Shown: positions 8,876 to 18,425 of the stretch, one piece after another
Position numbering within the stretch: the first letter of the stretch is position 1
Layout: each line of letters opens with the position of its first letter
Assembly (NCBI GenBank): GCA_024743055.1
Contig: JANSXH010000002.1
Location: 62,001 to 126,000 of the forward strand
DNA length: 64,000 nt
Source: Pseudomonadota bacterium
Lineage (GTDB): Bacteria > Pseudomonadota > Alphaproteobacteria > Sneathiellales > Sneathiellaceae
Reading direction: 5' to 3'
Position numbers and translations under genes: made by a program
The notes under the pieces: model-generated
Told to the model about the DNA's origin: nothing
The model's input: only the letters and a program-made list of their open reading frames with translations
Databases searched by the model: none

Positions 8876-10231
8876 ATGGCTCGGAAGCTTGTCATCTTTA
8901 GCGATTGTTGCTGGGTTCGCCCGCAACTGAGAAGTAAAAACCGGCGCGTTCCGGGGAATGTGTCTATTGCTCATCAGTCTCTGTTACCGACAGATGTTCA
9001 CGGCAATGATCAAATCTCCTATTTTCGCGACTCGAATAGATCCTTCCCCAGGACACGCAGATTAGTCCGGCGGTACACTGGAATTGGTTTGAAATCTGAG
9101 ATTTTCGACAATTATAGATTTCTGGTCGAAAATTATCGGGTTGGTGACGATATTTACTTGCTTGGGGCGGGTCTGGGCGCTTTCAATTTACGGCGGCTCG
9201 CGGATCTAATTGACCGGGTTGGGTTGCTGGAACCAGAAGATATCCATTTACTGCCAACAGTCTTTGAATATAGCCAGATTCCTTTCGATGCATTGGATAC
9301 ACCTGCTGCCAAAATCTTTGAACGTCAACTTAACGGACGGCAGGTTCGAATTCGCTTCCTAGGATGCTGGGATACAGTCGGGAGCTTTGGCCTTCCCATT
9401 ACGGGCCTCAACCGGATTTCACAGAGCTGGATGATGCTCCACGACCATAAAGTCAATGGTATCGTGGACAATGCCTGTCAGGCACTCGCACTCGATGAGG
9501 GTCGGCGGCTCTATAAACCTGGATTATGGACAGGTGCTCATTCTCCCAGCCTCGGTCAGATCGAACAGGTTTGGTTCGCAGGCTCCCACGAAAATATCGT
9601 AGGTGGCCGGCGGGATAGCGGCCTCTCTGATATAGCACTCACCTGGCTTCTTGATCGTGCGAAAGCGCAAGGTCTGAATCTAGATGCGGAAAAGCTGAAT
9701 GAGATGTCAGCACCTGACGTAAATGGGCAACTTGCAAGGAAACGCCGCAAGTTAATGGGATTACCTTTGTCCCTCTCCCGTCATTATGTGCGCCCTATTG
9801 ATCAAACCAGCGCAGGGTTTTCTGGCTTTTCTAGAATGGTCCCGGAAAAAATCCATGAAACCGTTCTGTTAAAGCAAAAGCAGGATATTAAATACAAACC
9901 TTACCAACTCACCAGCTTACAACCAGGCGACATTCCCATTTTTCGAGATCATGCGGAAAATTTCGAAAATAAACGTCGTCATTTCCGGCGCAAAGTGGAC
10001 TGGCCTGCCTTCATCGTTGACGGTGACGAGAAACTGAATGCGAGCCTGGTGGATTTTAGCAAGAGCGGTGCCTGTGTCTGGCTAAGGGGCAAAGTACCTG
10101 TCGGAACGACAATTGTACTTCAGTCCTCTCGAGCTTTTGTCGACGGCTTAAAAAGCAGGGTCGTCTGGGCCAAGGATAACTTTCTCGGCCTTGAATTTGT
10201 CAGACCCATGCGGATGGACCAGTCCGTATAA
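8876..10231 (+). CDS. DUF2235 hydrolase-like domain fused to a C-terminal PilZ domain
   Basis: Residues 4-260 follow the DUF2235 alpha/beta-hydrolase layout (Tle1-type lipase relatives): KLVIFSD at the N-terminus, DNYRFLVENYRVGDDIYLLG, RFLGCWDTVGSFGLP, ALALDEGRRLYKP and EQVWFAGSHENIVGG. The nucleophile elbow, normally GFSRGA, reads GAGLGA at 97-102, so Ser is Gly at 99 and hydrolysis is doubtful. Asp166 and His238 remain. Residues about 365-445 look like PilZ: an RRHFRRK motif at 367-373 and DFSKSG at 393-398, the two c-di-GMP contact motifs. I infer a c-di-GMP-responsive protein with an inactive or altered hydrolase domain. Its neighbours give no functional clue. Confidence 0.78.
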   Translation: MARKLVIFSDCCWVRPQLRSKNRRVPGNVSIAHQSLLPTDVHGNDQISYFRDSNRSFPRTRRLVRRYTGIGLKSEIFDNYRFLVENYRVGDDIYLLGAGLGAFNLRRLADLIDRVGLLEPEDIHLLPTVFEYSQIPFDALDTPAAKIFERQLNGRQVRIRFLGCWDTVGSFGLPITGLNRISQSWMMLHDHKVNGIVDNACQALALDEGRRLYKPGLWTGAHSPSLGQIEQVWFAGSHENIVGGRRDSGLSDIALTWLLDRAKAQGLNLDAEKLNEMSAPDVNGQLARKRRKLMGLPLSLSRHYVRPIDQTSAGFSGFSRMVPEKIHETVLLKQKQDIKYKPYQLTSLQPGDIPIFRDHAENFENKRRHFRRKVDWPAFIVDGDEKLNASLVDFSKSGACVWLRGKVPVGTTIVLQSSRAFVDGLKSRVVWAKDNFLGLEFVRPMRMDQSV

Positions 10232-10236
10232 TCTAC

Positions 10237-10692
10237 CTATTGATGATTTTTCAAAATGCGCTGTTTGTCACGGTTCCAGTCGCGATCGCGTTCAGTAGCC
10301 CGTTTGTCATGCTGTTTCTTACCAGACGCTAGGCCCAACTTGACCTTGGCAATTCCCCGCTCATTGAAATACATCCGCAAGGGCACCAATGTTTTCCCTG
10401 CCCGCTGAATCTGGCCGGCAATCTTGTTGATTTCTTTTTTATGCATCAACAGCTTGCGCGGCCTGAGCGGCTCGTGGTTATTGCGGTTGCCATGCCCATA
10501 TTCGGAAATATGAGCATTGACCAGATACAGTCCGTCATTTTCAAAAGTCGCGTAAGATTCCTGAATATTGGCGCGACCGGCACGAAGGCTTTTGACCTCC
10601 GTGCCAAGTAGCATCATGCCCGCTTCAAACTCTTCATCTATGAAGTAGTTGTAGCGGGCCTTTCGATTATCAGCGATAATTTTCTCGGCCAT
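10237..10692 (-). CDS. smpB: SsrA-binding protein SmpB
   Basis: SmpB binds tmRNA and delivers it to stalled ribosomes for trans-translation. Recognisable parts are [26 protein letters not shown], the NAHISEY and [12 protein letters not shown] segments, and the basic C-terminal tail rich in Lys and Arg that enters the mRNA channel. Length is 151 residues. It is 24 bases downstream of dapA on the same strand. The tmRNA gene itself is not in this window. Confidence 0.97.
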   Translation of the reverse strand: MAEKIIADNRKARYNYFIDEEFEAGMMLLGTEVKSLRAGRANIQESYATFENDGLYLVNAHISEYGHGNRNNHEPLRPRKLLMHKKEINKIAGQIQRAGKTLVPLRMYFNERGIAKVKLGLASGKKQHDKRATERDRDWNRDKQRILKNHQ

Positions 10693-10716
10693 AAAACGGC
10701 AGGGCTAACCCGCTCC

Positions 10717-11592
10717 CTAATTTAAAATGCCGGCGTGCCGCATCGCGGATTCAACCTCTCGCTTTGTCCCTTCCTGGATACCAACAAGGGGCAAACGGAC
10801 ATCTGCCTTGCATTTATCAAGCAAAGAGAGGGCATATTTGGCAGGTGAAGGATTGGCTTCGATAAACAGAGCGCGGTGAAGCGGCATCAGTCTGTCTTGC
10901 AACTCAATCGCCTTGTCTTTGTCACCCGCCAGGCTAGCTTCCTGCATTTCGGAAACTAGATCAGGTGCAACATTGGCTGTGACGGAAATACAGCCATTGC
11001 CACCATGAGCGTTAAAGCCGATGGCCGTTGAATCCTCGCCAGACAGCTGATTGAAATCCTTCCCGCAATGTAACCGCTGCAGGCTGACCCTATCGACTGC
11101 CGCCGTCGCATCTTTCACCCCAACAATATTCTCAAGCTTGGCCAGTTTGCCCATGGTTTCCGGCGTCATATCCACTACAGACCGTCCTGGTATGTTGTAG
11201 ATATAAATCGGGATTTCCACGGCATCATGAATGGCCTTGTAATGGGCATACATTCCGTCCTGAGTAGGCTTGTTGTAATAGGGCATGGCGATGAGAACTG
11301 CATCGGCGCCGGCTTCTTTCGCAGCCTGGGTCAAGCGGATGGCTTCCTGAGTATTGTTGGAACCCGTGCCCGCCATCACAGGAACCTGACCAGCGGCAAC
11401 CTCAACGCAGAGTTCAACAACCCTGTCATGCTCGGCATGGCTGAGTGTAGGCGATTCACCTGTAGTGCCAGTTGGAACAAGCGCTTTTGTTCCGGATTTT
11501 ATTTGCCAGTCACAGAAGGATTGAAACGATTTTTCATCCACTTGCGCTCCATCAAAAGGAGTGATTAGCGCAGTGATCGATCCTCTAAACAT
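10717..11592 (-). CDS. dapA: 4-hydroxy-tetrahydrodipicolinate synthase
   Basis: DapA condenses pyruvate with aspartate semialdehyde in lysine and peptidoglycan precursor synthesis. It is a class I aldolase TIM barrel: [11 protein letters not shown] holds the active-site threonine, YIYNIPGRS holds the catalytic Tyr, and VGVKDAT holds the Schiff-base Lys at about residue 160. Length is 291 residues. The dapA-smpB neighbourhood is common in alphaproteobacteria. Confidence 0.97.
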   Translation of the reverse strand: MFRGSITALITPFDGAQVDEKSFQSFCDWQIKSGTKALVPTGTTGESPTLSHAEHDRVVELCVEVAAGQVPVMAGTGSNNTQEAIRLTQAAKEAGADAVLIAMPYYNKPTQDGMYAHYKAIHDAVEIPIYIYNIPGRSVVDMTPETMGKLAKLENIVGVKDATAAVDRVSLQRLHCGKDFNQLSGEDSTAIGFNAHGGNGCISVTANVAPDLVSEMQEASLAGDKDKAIELQDRLMPLHRALFIEANPSPAKYALSLLDKCKADVRLPLVGIQEGTKREVESAMRHAGILN

Positions 11593-11643
11593 GGCATTTA
11601 CCTCAGTTAATGATTAATTCGTATTTCTCGGTCGTCCGTTTTT

Positions 11644-11665
11644 ACCCAATTGAGCTGGGTTTTTT
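11644..11665 (+). terminator. Short hairpin with T-run in the dapA-pepN intergenic region
   Basis: ACCCA and TGGGT flank a 7-base loop, followed by six T on the plus strand. No plus-strand gene lies just upstream, so it could be a weak attenuator in a pepN leader or chance. The 272-base divergent region shows no other clear signal. Confidence 0.3.
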
Positions 11666-11864
11666 CATGACAAGGACGCCGAACGCCTGATTTATAGGCA
11701 TGGCGGCGCGATTGGCAAGTGGTAACTGTATTTTTTGATCGGTATTACGGTCGGAAAATGCGACATATTTGCACAAAGAATTGATTTCCCCGTCCGCAAT
11801 AGCCTTGATCGAACCGGCAATCGCGTTATCCTAACTTGAGTTCCTTTTTAAAAAGTTAGATTTC

Positions 11865-14492
11865 ATGCCAGACACCTCTTCGCAACCGGAAACCATTTAC
11901 CTTAAAGACTATACTCCACCGAACTATCTCATAAAAACGGTCGATTTAATTGTCGAATTAGGGGAAGAGGTTACAAAGATTTCTTCTCATCTGAAGCTTG
12001 AGAAAAACACTGCAACTTATTCTGATTTATCCTTAAATGGTGAGAAGCTGGACCTTGTATCTGTGGCACTCGATGGTCAAGTGCTTAGTGAAAGTGACTT
12101 CCAATGCACTGACGATACTCTGCGCATAGCAGTACCGGACGGAACAACCTCCTTCTCCCTAGATATTGTCACTGAAATAAAGCCCCAAGAAAATACAGAA
12201 CTAGAAGGTCTTTATAAGTCCAGCGGAAACTTCTGTACCCAATGCGAGGCAGAAGGATTTCGCAAGATAACCTATTTCCTTGACCGGCCCGATGTGATGG
12301 CTGTCTTTTCGACAACAATTATTGGCGATGGTAGCCTGTATCCAATGATGTTATCCAATGGCAACCTCGTTGAGCAGGAAACACTGGATGATGGACGGCA
12401 AAAAGTCGTCTGGCAGGATCCCCACCCCAAACCCGCTTATCTGTTTGCCCTGGTCGCCGGAGATCTAGCCTGCGTCGAAGATCATTTCGAGACCCGGTCC
12501 GGACGCGATGTTCTACTCAGGATTTTCGTTGAAAAAGGAAATGAGAATCGCTGCGGCCACGCTATGGAATCCCTGAAGAAGTCTATGAAATGGGATGAGG
12601 AACTTTTTGGTAGGGAATACGACCTGGATATCTTCATGATCGTTGCCGTAAGTGACTTCAATATGGGTGCCATGGAAAATAAGGGCTTGAATGTCTTCAA
12701 CTCTAAATATGTGCTCGCCTCGCCCGAGACCGCCACAGATGCGGATTTCGACGGTATTGAAAGTGTCATTGCCCATGAATATTTCCATAATTGGACCGGC
12801 AACCGCATTACCTGCAGGGACTGGTTCCAATTGACCTTGAAGGAAGGCCTGACCGTTTTTCGGGATCAGCAATTCTCAGCTGACATGAATTCCGCAGCTG
12901 TTCATCGAATTTCAGATGTCCAGCGCCTGCGGGCGGCTCAGTTTCCTGAAGATGCCGGTCCCCTCGCCCATCCAATCCAGCCGCAGAGCTATGTGGAAAT
13001 CAATAATTTCTATACCGCGACGGTCTATGAAAAAGGGGCAGAAGTAATCCGCATGATCCATACCTTGCTGGGAAAGGAAAGTTTCCGCAAAGGGATGGAT
13101 GTCTACTTTGAGCGTCACGACGGACAGGCAGTGACAACCGAAGAGTTCGTCTCAGCTATGGAAGCTGGCTCCGGAATGGATCTTGCTCAGTTTCGACAGT
13201 GGTATTTGCAGCCTGGTACCCCTGAAATTACGGTTGAAGAAGGGTATGACCCCGCCAAAGAAAAATACAGCCTGACCCTGGAACAAGTGAACCCAAAGGC
13301 GGAAGAGAAAGCGCAAGCACTTCATATTCCGGTACTTACAAGTCTATTGGATAACAATGGCAAGGCGTTCAACCTTGCCGGAGGCATTGATGAGAAAGTG
13401 CTGGAGCTTAAAGAGAGAAAACAGACTTTTACCTTTGAGAACATTAAAGAAAAACCGACTGCATCCTTGTTCCGTAACTTCTCGGCCCCGGTAAAGATCA
13501 AACAGAAGGGTGACAGAGACAAACTCAGCTTTCTGTTCGCCAAAGATACGGATTTGTTTAACCGATGGGAAGCAGGTCAGCGCCTGGCGACAGAAATCCT
13601 GCTGGAGGAAGTAAAGACCTTTAAGCACGAAGTTAATGATCCCTTGCCGGATATGTTTCTGAACGCTTATGAGAAGCTTCTTGACGACGTTGACATAGAC
13701 AGGTCCTTTCAAGCTCTTGCCATGAGCCTTCCAAGCGAGCAAGGCCTCGCCCAAGCCATGGATATTGTTGATGTGGATGCCATCCATAAAGTTCGCGACG
13801 CGGCGATCAAACAGCTTGGGACCCAGTTTGAGGAAAAATTGCACTCTCTCTATACTGAATGCAGTTCAACTTCGGCTGCTCCAAGCAACCAGTCGGCAAG
13901 CAGCTTGAGGAAATTGAAAAACACTACGCTGAGATATCTGGCGGCGACAGAAAAAACCAACTACCAGGAGCTGACTCTCGAACAATATCACAGCGCCTCC
14001 AATATGACCGATACGGTTGCTTCACTCTCTATACTTGGTGATATGGCGAATGCAGATCGAAAGGCGGTCTTTACTGATTTTTTTACCAAATGGGAAAAGG
14101 ATGCATTGGTGATCGACAAATGGTTTACCTTGCAGGCGATGGCCTCTCATCCTGATGTGCTCGATGAAGTTGTTGCCTTGAAATCCCACCCAGCCTTTAC
14201 CCTCTATAATCCTAATCGCGTTCGTTCCCTGATCGGAGCCTTCGCCGCTGGAAATGCTGTTCATTTTCATGAAAAGTCAGGAAGGGGATATGAATTTCTC
14301 TCAAACAGCATCCAAGAACTAAACACGATTAATCCGCAAATTGCTGCGCGATTGGTGGTTCCATTGGGTCAGTGGCGGCGTTATGACACCGGACGCCAGG
14401 ATTTAATGAAGGCAAAACTTGAAAAAATATTGGATTTTCCGGATTTATCCAACGATGTTTACGAAATGGCAAACAAAAGCCTGCATAATTGA
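11865..14492 (+). CDS. pepN: Aminopeptidase N (M1 family)
   Basis: This zinc metallopeptidase removes N-terminal residues from peptides in the cytosol. The exopeptidase motif GAMENKGLN and the zinc site HEYFHNWTGNRITC with the third ligand Glu in LKEGLTVF are intact. The 875-residue length and the C-terminal helical domain match the E. coli PepN type. No signal peptide is seen. It diverges from dapA and is followed by a lytic transglycosylase gene. Confidence 0.96.
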   Translation: MPDTSSQPETIYLKDYTPPNYLIKTVDLIVELGEEVTKISSHLKLEKNTATYSDLSLNGEKLDLVSVALDGQVLSESDFQCTDDTLRIAVPDGTTSFSLDIVTEIKPQENTELEGLYKSSGNFCTQCEAEGFRKITYFLDRPDVMAVFSTTIIGDGSLYPMMLSNGNLVEQETLDDGRQKVVWQDPHPKPAYLFALVAGDLACVEDHFETRSGRDVLLRIFVEKGNENRCGHAMESLKKSMKWDEELFGREYDLDIFMIVAVSDFNMGAMENKGLNVFNSKYVLASPETATDADFDGIESVIAHEYFHNWTGNRITCRDWFQLTLKEGLTVFRDQQFSADMNSAAVHRISDVQRLRAAQFPEDAGPLAHPIQPQSYVEINNFYTATVYEKGAEVIRMIHTLLGKESFRKGMDVYFERHDGQAVTTEEFVSAMEAGSGMDLAQFRQWYLQPGTPEITVEEGYDPAKEKYSLTLEQVNPKAEEKAQALHIPVLTSLLDNNGKAFNLAGGIDEKVLELKERKQTFTFENIKEKPTASLFRNFSAPVKIKQKGDRDKLSFLFAKDTDLFNRWEAGQRLATEILLEEVKTFKHEVNDPLPDMFLNAYEKLLDDVDIDRSFQALAMSLPSEQGLAQAMDIVDVDAIHKVRDAAIKQLGTQFEEKLHSLYTECSSTSAAPSNQSASSLRKLKNTTLRYLAATEKTNYQELTLEQYHSASNMTDTVASLSILGDMANADRKAVFTDFFTKWEKDALVIDKWFTLQAMASHPDVLDEVVALKSHPAFTLYNPNRVRSLIGAFAAGNAVHFHEKSGRGYEFLSNSIQELNTINPQIAARLVVPLGQWRRYDTGRQDLMKAKLEKILDFPDLSNDVYEMANKSLHN

Positions 14493-14583
14493 CACAAATT
14501 TTCCATATAGGCGATTTTGGACGATTTTGAGGATATGGGGACAGTTTTATAGAGTAACCTGATATTTGGATAATAATGTAATC

Positions 14584-16758
14584 ATGCGTACCCATTTGGC
14601 TTTGACATTACTCGCGGCGTCACTGCTGTTGTCCTCAGGTTCTGAGGCGTCAGCGTCACAAGCCTTGCCGTCCGCTGAAACCAAGGCCACGAAAGTCGCC
14701 GTCCTGAATTCACGCAGTTCAACTAACGCAGCTCCCGTCTCAAAACAATCTCAGCAAGGTGTCGTCCAGGCACTTGTCAGCCTATCTCTGCCACCGCTTC
14801 CGAAAAAGCGTCCTGCCGGCATGGCCTTGCCGCCGCACCCCCTTGCAACGGGCCTTTTAAGCAAAAAAGATCTTGAGATCTATAAGCAGGCCTTTGATGC
14901 GGCGAGCAACAGAAAATGGAAGCAGGCCATAAGGATATCAAACCGGGCTGAATATCGGCTTCCTGCCAAGATCATCAAATGGCGATGGATGACGTCTTAT
15001 CGTAATACGGCAAGTTTCGAAGCGATTGCCCGTTTTATGGAAGCCAATCCAGCCTGGCCCCGCCAAACAACGTTGCAGCGGCGCGCAGAGGAAGCGCTAG
15101 TTGAACCCGTCAGCACGTCGCGGACGATTGAATGGTTCAGGGATAAAAACCCTATCACAGGCATTGGTATGTTCCGGTACGGAGAAGCCCTGATAGAAAA
15201 TGGCAAACAGATCGAAGGCGAAGGCTGGATCCGGAAATCCTGGAGTGTCGGCAATTTCCCCAAAAAACTCGAACGGCGTATTTTGAAAAGCCACAATGAA
15301 TTATTGACCCTTGAAGACCATGAAGCGCGCCTCGATCATCTTCTTTGGGAGCGCCGGGCGACAGCTGCAACGCGAATGCTGCCTTATGTCAGCAAAGGAA
15401 AGAAAAAGCTCGCGGTTGCCAGAATCCGCCTGATGAAAATGTCTGGCAATGTGGATGCGGCCATTCGCAGTGTGCCGGACGAATTGAGAAATGATCCAGG
15501 CCTCGTTTTTGAACGGGCAAAATGGCGGCGGCGCAAAGCCATGCATGACGGTTCTCAGGAACTGCTGCTGCAGATGGATGACACGGTTCCTAGGGCCGAA
15601 AAATGGTGGCTCGAACGGCATATCCAGACGCGCAAGTTGTTGGCTCGCGGTGAGATAACTAACGCCTATAAACTTGTCAGTCAGCATGGCATGACGAAAG
15701 GTGGCGACTTCGCCACGGCAGAATGGCTGGCCGGCTGGATTGCCCTGCAATTCCTCAACGACAATGCTGCCGCGACCAAGCATTTCGTGCGCCTGTTTGA
15801 AACTGTGAGCTTCCCCATCAGCCGCGCCCGTGGCGCCTATTGGATTGGGCGAGCGAAAGCGGCGGCCAAAGACGAAGAAGCGGCCCGCTTCTGGTATGAA
15901 ATCGCGGCCCGTCATTATACGACTTTCTATGGACAAATGGCCCTACATGAGTTGGGGATGAGACGACTGCCGCTGATCCCCAAGGTGAAACATCCGGACA
16001 GCCAAATCCAACGGGCCCTCTCTGAGGACGAGCGGGTTTTGGCTATTCGCCATCTCGGCGAACTCGATAAATCCAAATGGGCGAAGACCTTTTTGATGAC
16101 TCTAGCGGAAGAGGTAGAGCGACCGGAGGCGTATATTTACCTGGCCGCCCTCGCAACGGAGATTGGCCGGCCGGATTATGCTATTTCAGTTGCCAAGCGC
16201 GCCCATCAGTTGGGAACGGACCTGACGGAAGTAAACTGGCCAACAAAAAATGTCGACATTGATAATCCTGCGATTGAGCTTCCATTGGTTCTCGCCATCA
16301 CCCGCCAGGAAAGCGCCTTTGCTATCGACGCAATCTCAAGTGCCGGCGCGCGCGGGTTGATGCAATTGATGCCGGCAACGGCCAAAGCCGTCTCGCGAAA
16401 ACTAAATGTGGGATATTCGAAAGGTCTTCTGACCGCGGATGGAGAATATAACACGCTACTTGGCAGTTCCTATCTGGGCAGTCTGATCAATTCCTATAAC
16501 GGCTCATATGTGCTTGCCATCGCTTCCTATAATGCGGGCCCTGCCCGTGTCCGTTCGTGGCTCAAGGAATGGGGAGACCCACGGGCTGGGGAAATCGATA
16601 TGATCGACTGGATTGAACTGATCCCGATTTCCGAGACCCGAAACTATGTTCAGCGGGTTATTGAGAACCTGCAGGTGTATCGGCAACGGCTCAATCGAAA
16701 TCAGCTGAGCCTGTTGCAGATCGATAAGGACATTAACCGGGGAAGCGAATCCCATTAA
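14584..16758 (+). CDS. slt: Soluble lytic murein transglycosylase
   Basis: This periplasmic enzyme cleaves glycan strands of peptidoglycan. An export signal MRTHLALTLLAASLLLSSG begins at the ATG at 14584; a TTG at 14566 in frame would spoil the signal. A long alpha-helical superhelix domain (about residues 90-530) precedes the GH23 catalytic domain. There, ITRQESAF carries the catalytic Glu, and SAGARGLMQLMPATA and ASYNAGPARVRSWL are the family boxes. Length suits Slt70-type proteins. It may take part in wall turnover near the flagellar genes, but nothing here ties it to them. Confidence 0.93.
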   Translation: MRTHLALTLLAASLLLSSGSEASASQALPSAETKATKVAVLNSRSSTNAAPVSKQSQQGVVQALVSLSLPPLPKKRPAGMALPPHPLATGLLSKKDLEIYKQAFDAASNRKWKQAIRISNRAEYRLPAKIIKWRWMTSYRNTASFEAIARFMEANPAWPRQTTLQRRAEEALVEPVSTSRTIEWFRDKNPITGIGMFRYGEALIENGKQIEGEGWIRKSWSVGNFPKKLERRILKSHNELLTLEDHEARLDHLLWERRATAATRMLPYVSKGKKKLAVARIRLMKMSGNVDAAIRSVPDELRNDPGLVFERAKWRRRKAMHDGSQELLLQMDDTVPRAEKWWLERHIQTRKLLARGEITNAYKLVSQHGMTKGGDFATAEWLAGWIALQFLNDNAAATKHFVRLFETVSFPISRARGAYWIGRAKAAAKDEEAARFWYEIAARHYTTFYGQMALHELGMRRLPLIPKVKHPDSQIQRALSEDERVLAIRHLGELDKSKWAKTFLMTLAEEVERPEAYIYLAALATEIGRPDYAISVAKRAHQLGTDLTEVNWPTKNVDIDNPAIELPLVLAITRQESAFAIDAISSAGARGLMQLMPATAKAVSRKLNVGYSKGLLTADGEYNTLLGSSYLGSLINSYNGSYVLAIASYNAGPARVRSWLKEWGDPRAGEIDMIDWIELIPISETRNYVQRVIENLQVYRQRLNRNQLSLLQIDKDINRGSESH

Positions 16759-16852
16759 AGTCTTCGCAGACTTCTAACGCATTCTTTTCTTGCAAAGATC
16801 GTCTAATCGTCCAACATGCAGACCGGGCGCCCTGACGAAGAGGCAAATTGCA

Positions 16853-17542
16853 ATGACAACGGTAAAACTTGAAAATATTGACGCTTGCGTGTTCGATGCC
16901 TACGGCACCTTGTTTGATGTCAACGCGGCTGCACGAGAGGAACAGGCTGCGCTCGGCTCTCAATGGGAGGAAATTGCCAACAATTGGCGCACCAAGCAGC
17001 TTCAATATACCTGGTTGAGGAGCCTGCAAAAAAAGCATGCAGACTTTTGGCAAGTGACGGGTGATGCCCTTGATTTTGCTCTCAGCACCTCCGGGATTGA
17101 AGACGCTGAGCTTCGTGATAGGTTAATGAACCTCTATCTGAAGCTCTCCTCTTACCCTGAGGTTAAATCCATGCTTGAAAGTCTCAAAGCGGCGGGAAAA
17201 AAGACTGCAATTCTGTCTAACGGAACTCCTAAAATGCTCGATGCTGCGGTCGAGAATGCCGGTATTGGGCATTTGCTTGATGGCTGCTACTCCATTGAGG
17301 ATGTCGGGATATATAAACCAGATCCCAGTGTCTATCAGATGGCAGTAGACGAACTCGGCGTCGCTCCCTCTGCCATTTCATTTCAATCCTCCAATGCCTG
17401 GGATGCCTATGCGGCAAAAGCCTTCGGCTTCAATGTCGTCTGGTGCAATCGCTTTGGACAGGCGGCGGAGAGGTTACCAGGGACACCGGATGCTGAAATA
17501 ACCAACCTGTCCCAACTTCTTCCAATCGTCGGTGCCGACTGA
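16853..17542 (+). CDS. Type II haloacid dehalogenase (HAD superfamily)
   Basis: The motifs are those of L-2-haloacid dehalogenases: CVFDAYGTLFDV with the nucleophile Asp, ILSNGTPKML (motif II Ser), YKPDPSVYQ (motif III Lys), and FQSSNAWDAYAAKAFGF (acidic motif). The ATG at 16853 is chosen because GAGG lies nine bases upstream; the frame extends 21 codons further without homology. Physiological substrates of such proteins are often uncertain. It starts a run of three same-strand genes with an alpha/beta hydrolase and a threonine dehydratase. Confidence 0.9.
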   Translation: MTTVKLENIDACVFDAYGTLFDVNAAAREEQAALGSQWEEIANNWRTKQLQYTWLRSLQKKHADFWQVTGDALDFALSTSGIEDAELRDRLMNLYLKLSSYPEVKSMLESLKAAGKKTAILSNGTPKMLDAAVENAGIGHLLDGCYSIEDVGIYKPDPSVYQMAVDELGVAPSAISFQSSNAWDAYAAKAFGFNVVWCNRFGQAAERLPGTPDAEITNLSQLLPIVGAD

Positions 17543-17564
17543 TCAATTCCTGGATCCGTAATAT

Positions 17565-18425
17565 ATGGCTTATACAGAAAATTTCTACAGCTCAGTGGAC
17601 GGTCTCAATCTCTACTATCGAGAGTATGGCGAAAGCACTGAAAAATGCCCACTGATTTGCCTCTCAGGTCTGACTCGAAATGCCGGTGACTTCGATAGCT
17701 TCGCTGAGAGATATAGTGTGGATCGCAAGGTCTATGCCCTGGATTACAGAGGGCGTGGCAAATCCGACTATGACCCGGATTATTCCAACTACAATCCGCA
17801 AGTCTATGTAGGTGACATCTATGCATTCCTGACAAAGCTGAGCATTTCGCGTGCCGTTTTTATTGGTACGTCCCTTGGGGGACTATTGACCATGGGTTTG
17901 GCGGGCCTGGCCAAGCAGTTTATTGCCGGCGTTGTCCTCAACGATGTCGGACCAGAAGTCAATCAGGATGGCGGCCAGCGGATCCTAGACTATGTCGGGA
18001 AGGACATTCGTTTCGACAGTCTTGAAGAAGCTGCTATGGAGCAGAAATCCCTCTACGGGGCTGCTTATCCTGATCAGAGCGACGAAGACTGGTTGTCACA
18101 AAGCAAAATCACTTTCCGATTTGATGAAGAAGCCAAGAACTACCGGTTCAATTATGATTTAAATTTAGGAAAAGCTCTCGCAGAGCAGTTCAGTAATAAT
18201 GAACCTATCGATCTCTGGCCGTTCTTTCGGGAACTTAATGGTATTCCGACCCTTGCCATTCGTGGTGCGCTGTCGGATGTGTTGAGCGCAGAAGTCTTTG
18301 AACGGATGAAAAAAGAAAACCCTTCCATGGAGACAGTGGTTTTGCAAAACCGTGGCCATGTCCCTCAGCTGAATGAGCCACCCGCGCTCGAAAAACTGGA
18401 TAAGTTCATTGCTAGAATTCGATAA
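17565..18425 (+). CDS. Alpha/beta hydrolase
   Basis: A single-domain alpha/beta hydrolase of 286 residues. The nucleophile elbow is GTSLGG, a likely acid residue is the Asp in GALSDVLS, and the catalytic His is in NRGHVPQLNEP. The oxyanion segment CLSGLTRNAGDFDSF precedes them. The substrate cannot be told. The gene starts 22 bases after the HAD gene and its end overlaps the start of the threonine dehydratase. Confidence 0.9.
   Translation: MAYTENFYSSVDGLNLYYREYGESTEKCPLICLSGLTRNAGDFDSFAERYSVDRKVYALDYRGRGKSDYDPDYSNYNPQVYVGDIYAFLTKLSISRAVFIGTSLGGLLTMGLAGLAKQFIAGVVLNDVGPEVNQDGGQRILDYVGKDIRFDSLEEAAMEQKSLYGAAYPDQSDEDWLSQSKITFRFDEEAKNYRFNYDLNLGKALAEQFSNNEPIDLWPFFRELNGIPTLAIRGALSDVLSAEVFERMKKENPSMETVVLQNRGHVPQLNEPPALEKLDKFIARIR

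Noticed and set aside
8774..8974. Minus-strand 66-codon frame overlapping the promoter of the DUF2235-PilZ gene
   Set aside because: It has no ribosome site, no recognisable protein features, and overlaps the better-supported gene start.
15301..15936. 211-codon antisense open frame inside slt
   Set aside because: No homology or ribosome-binding site, and the sense protein has clear domains through this region.
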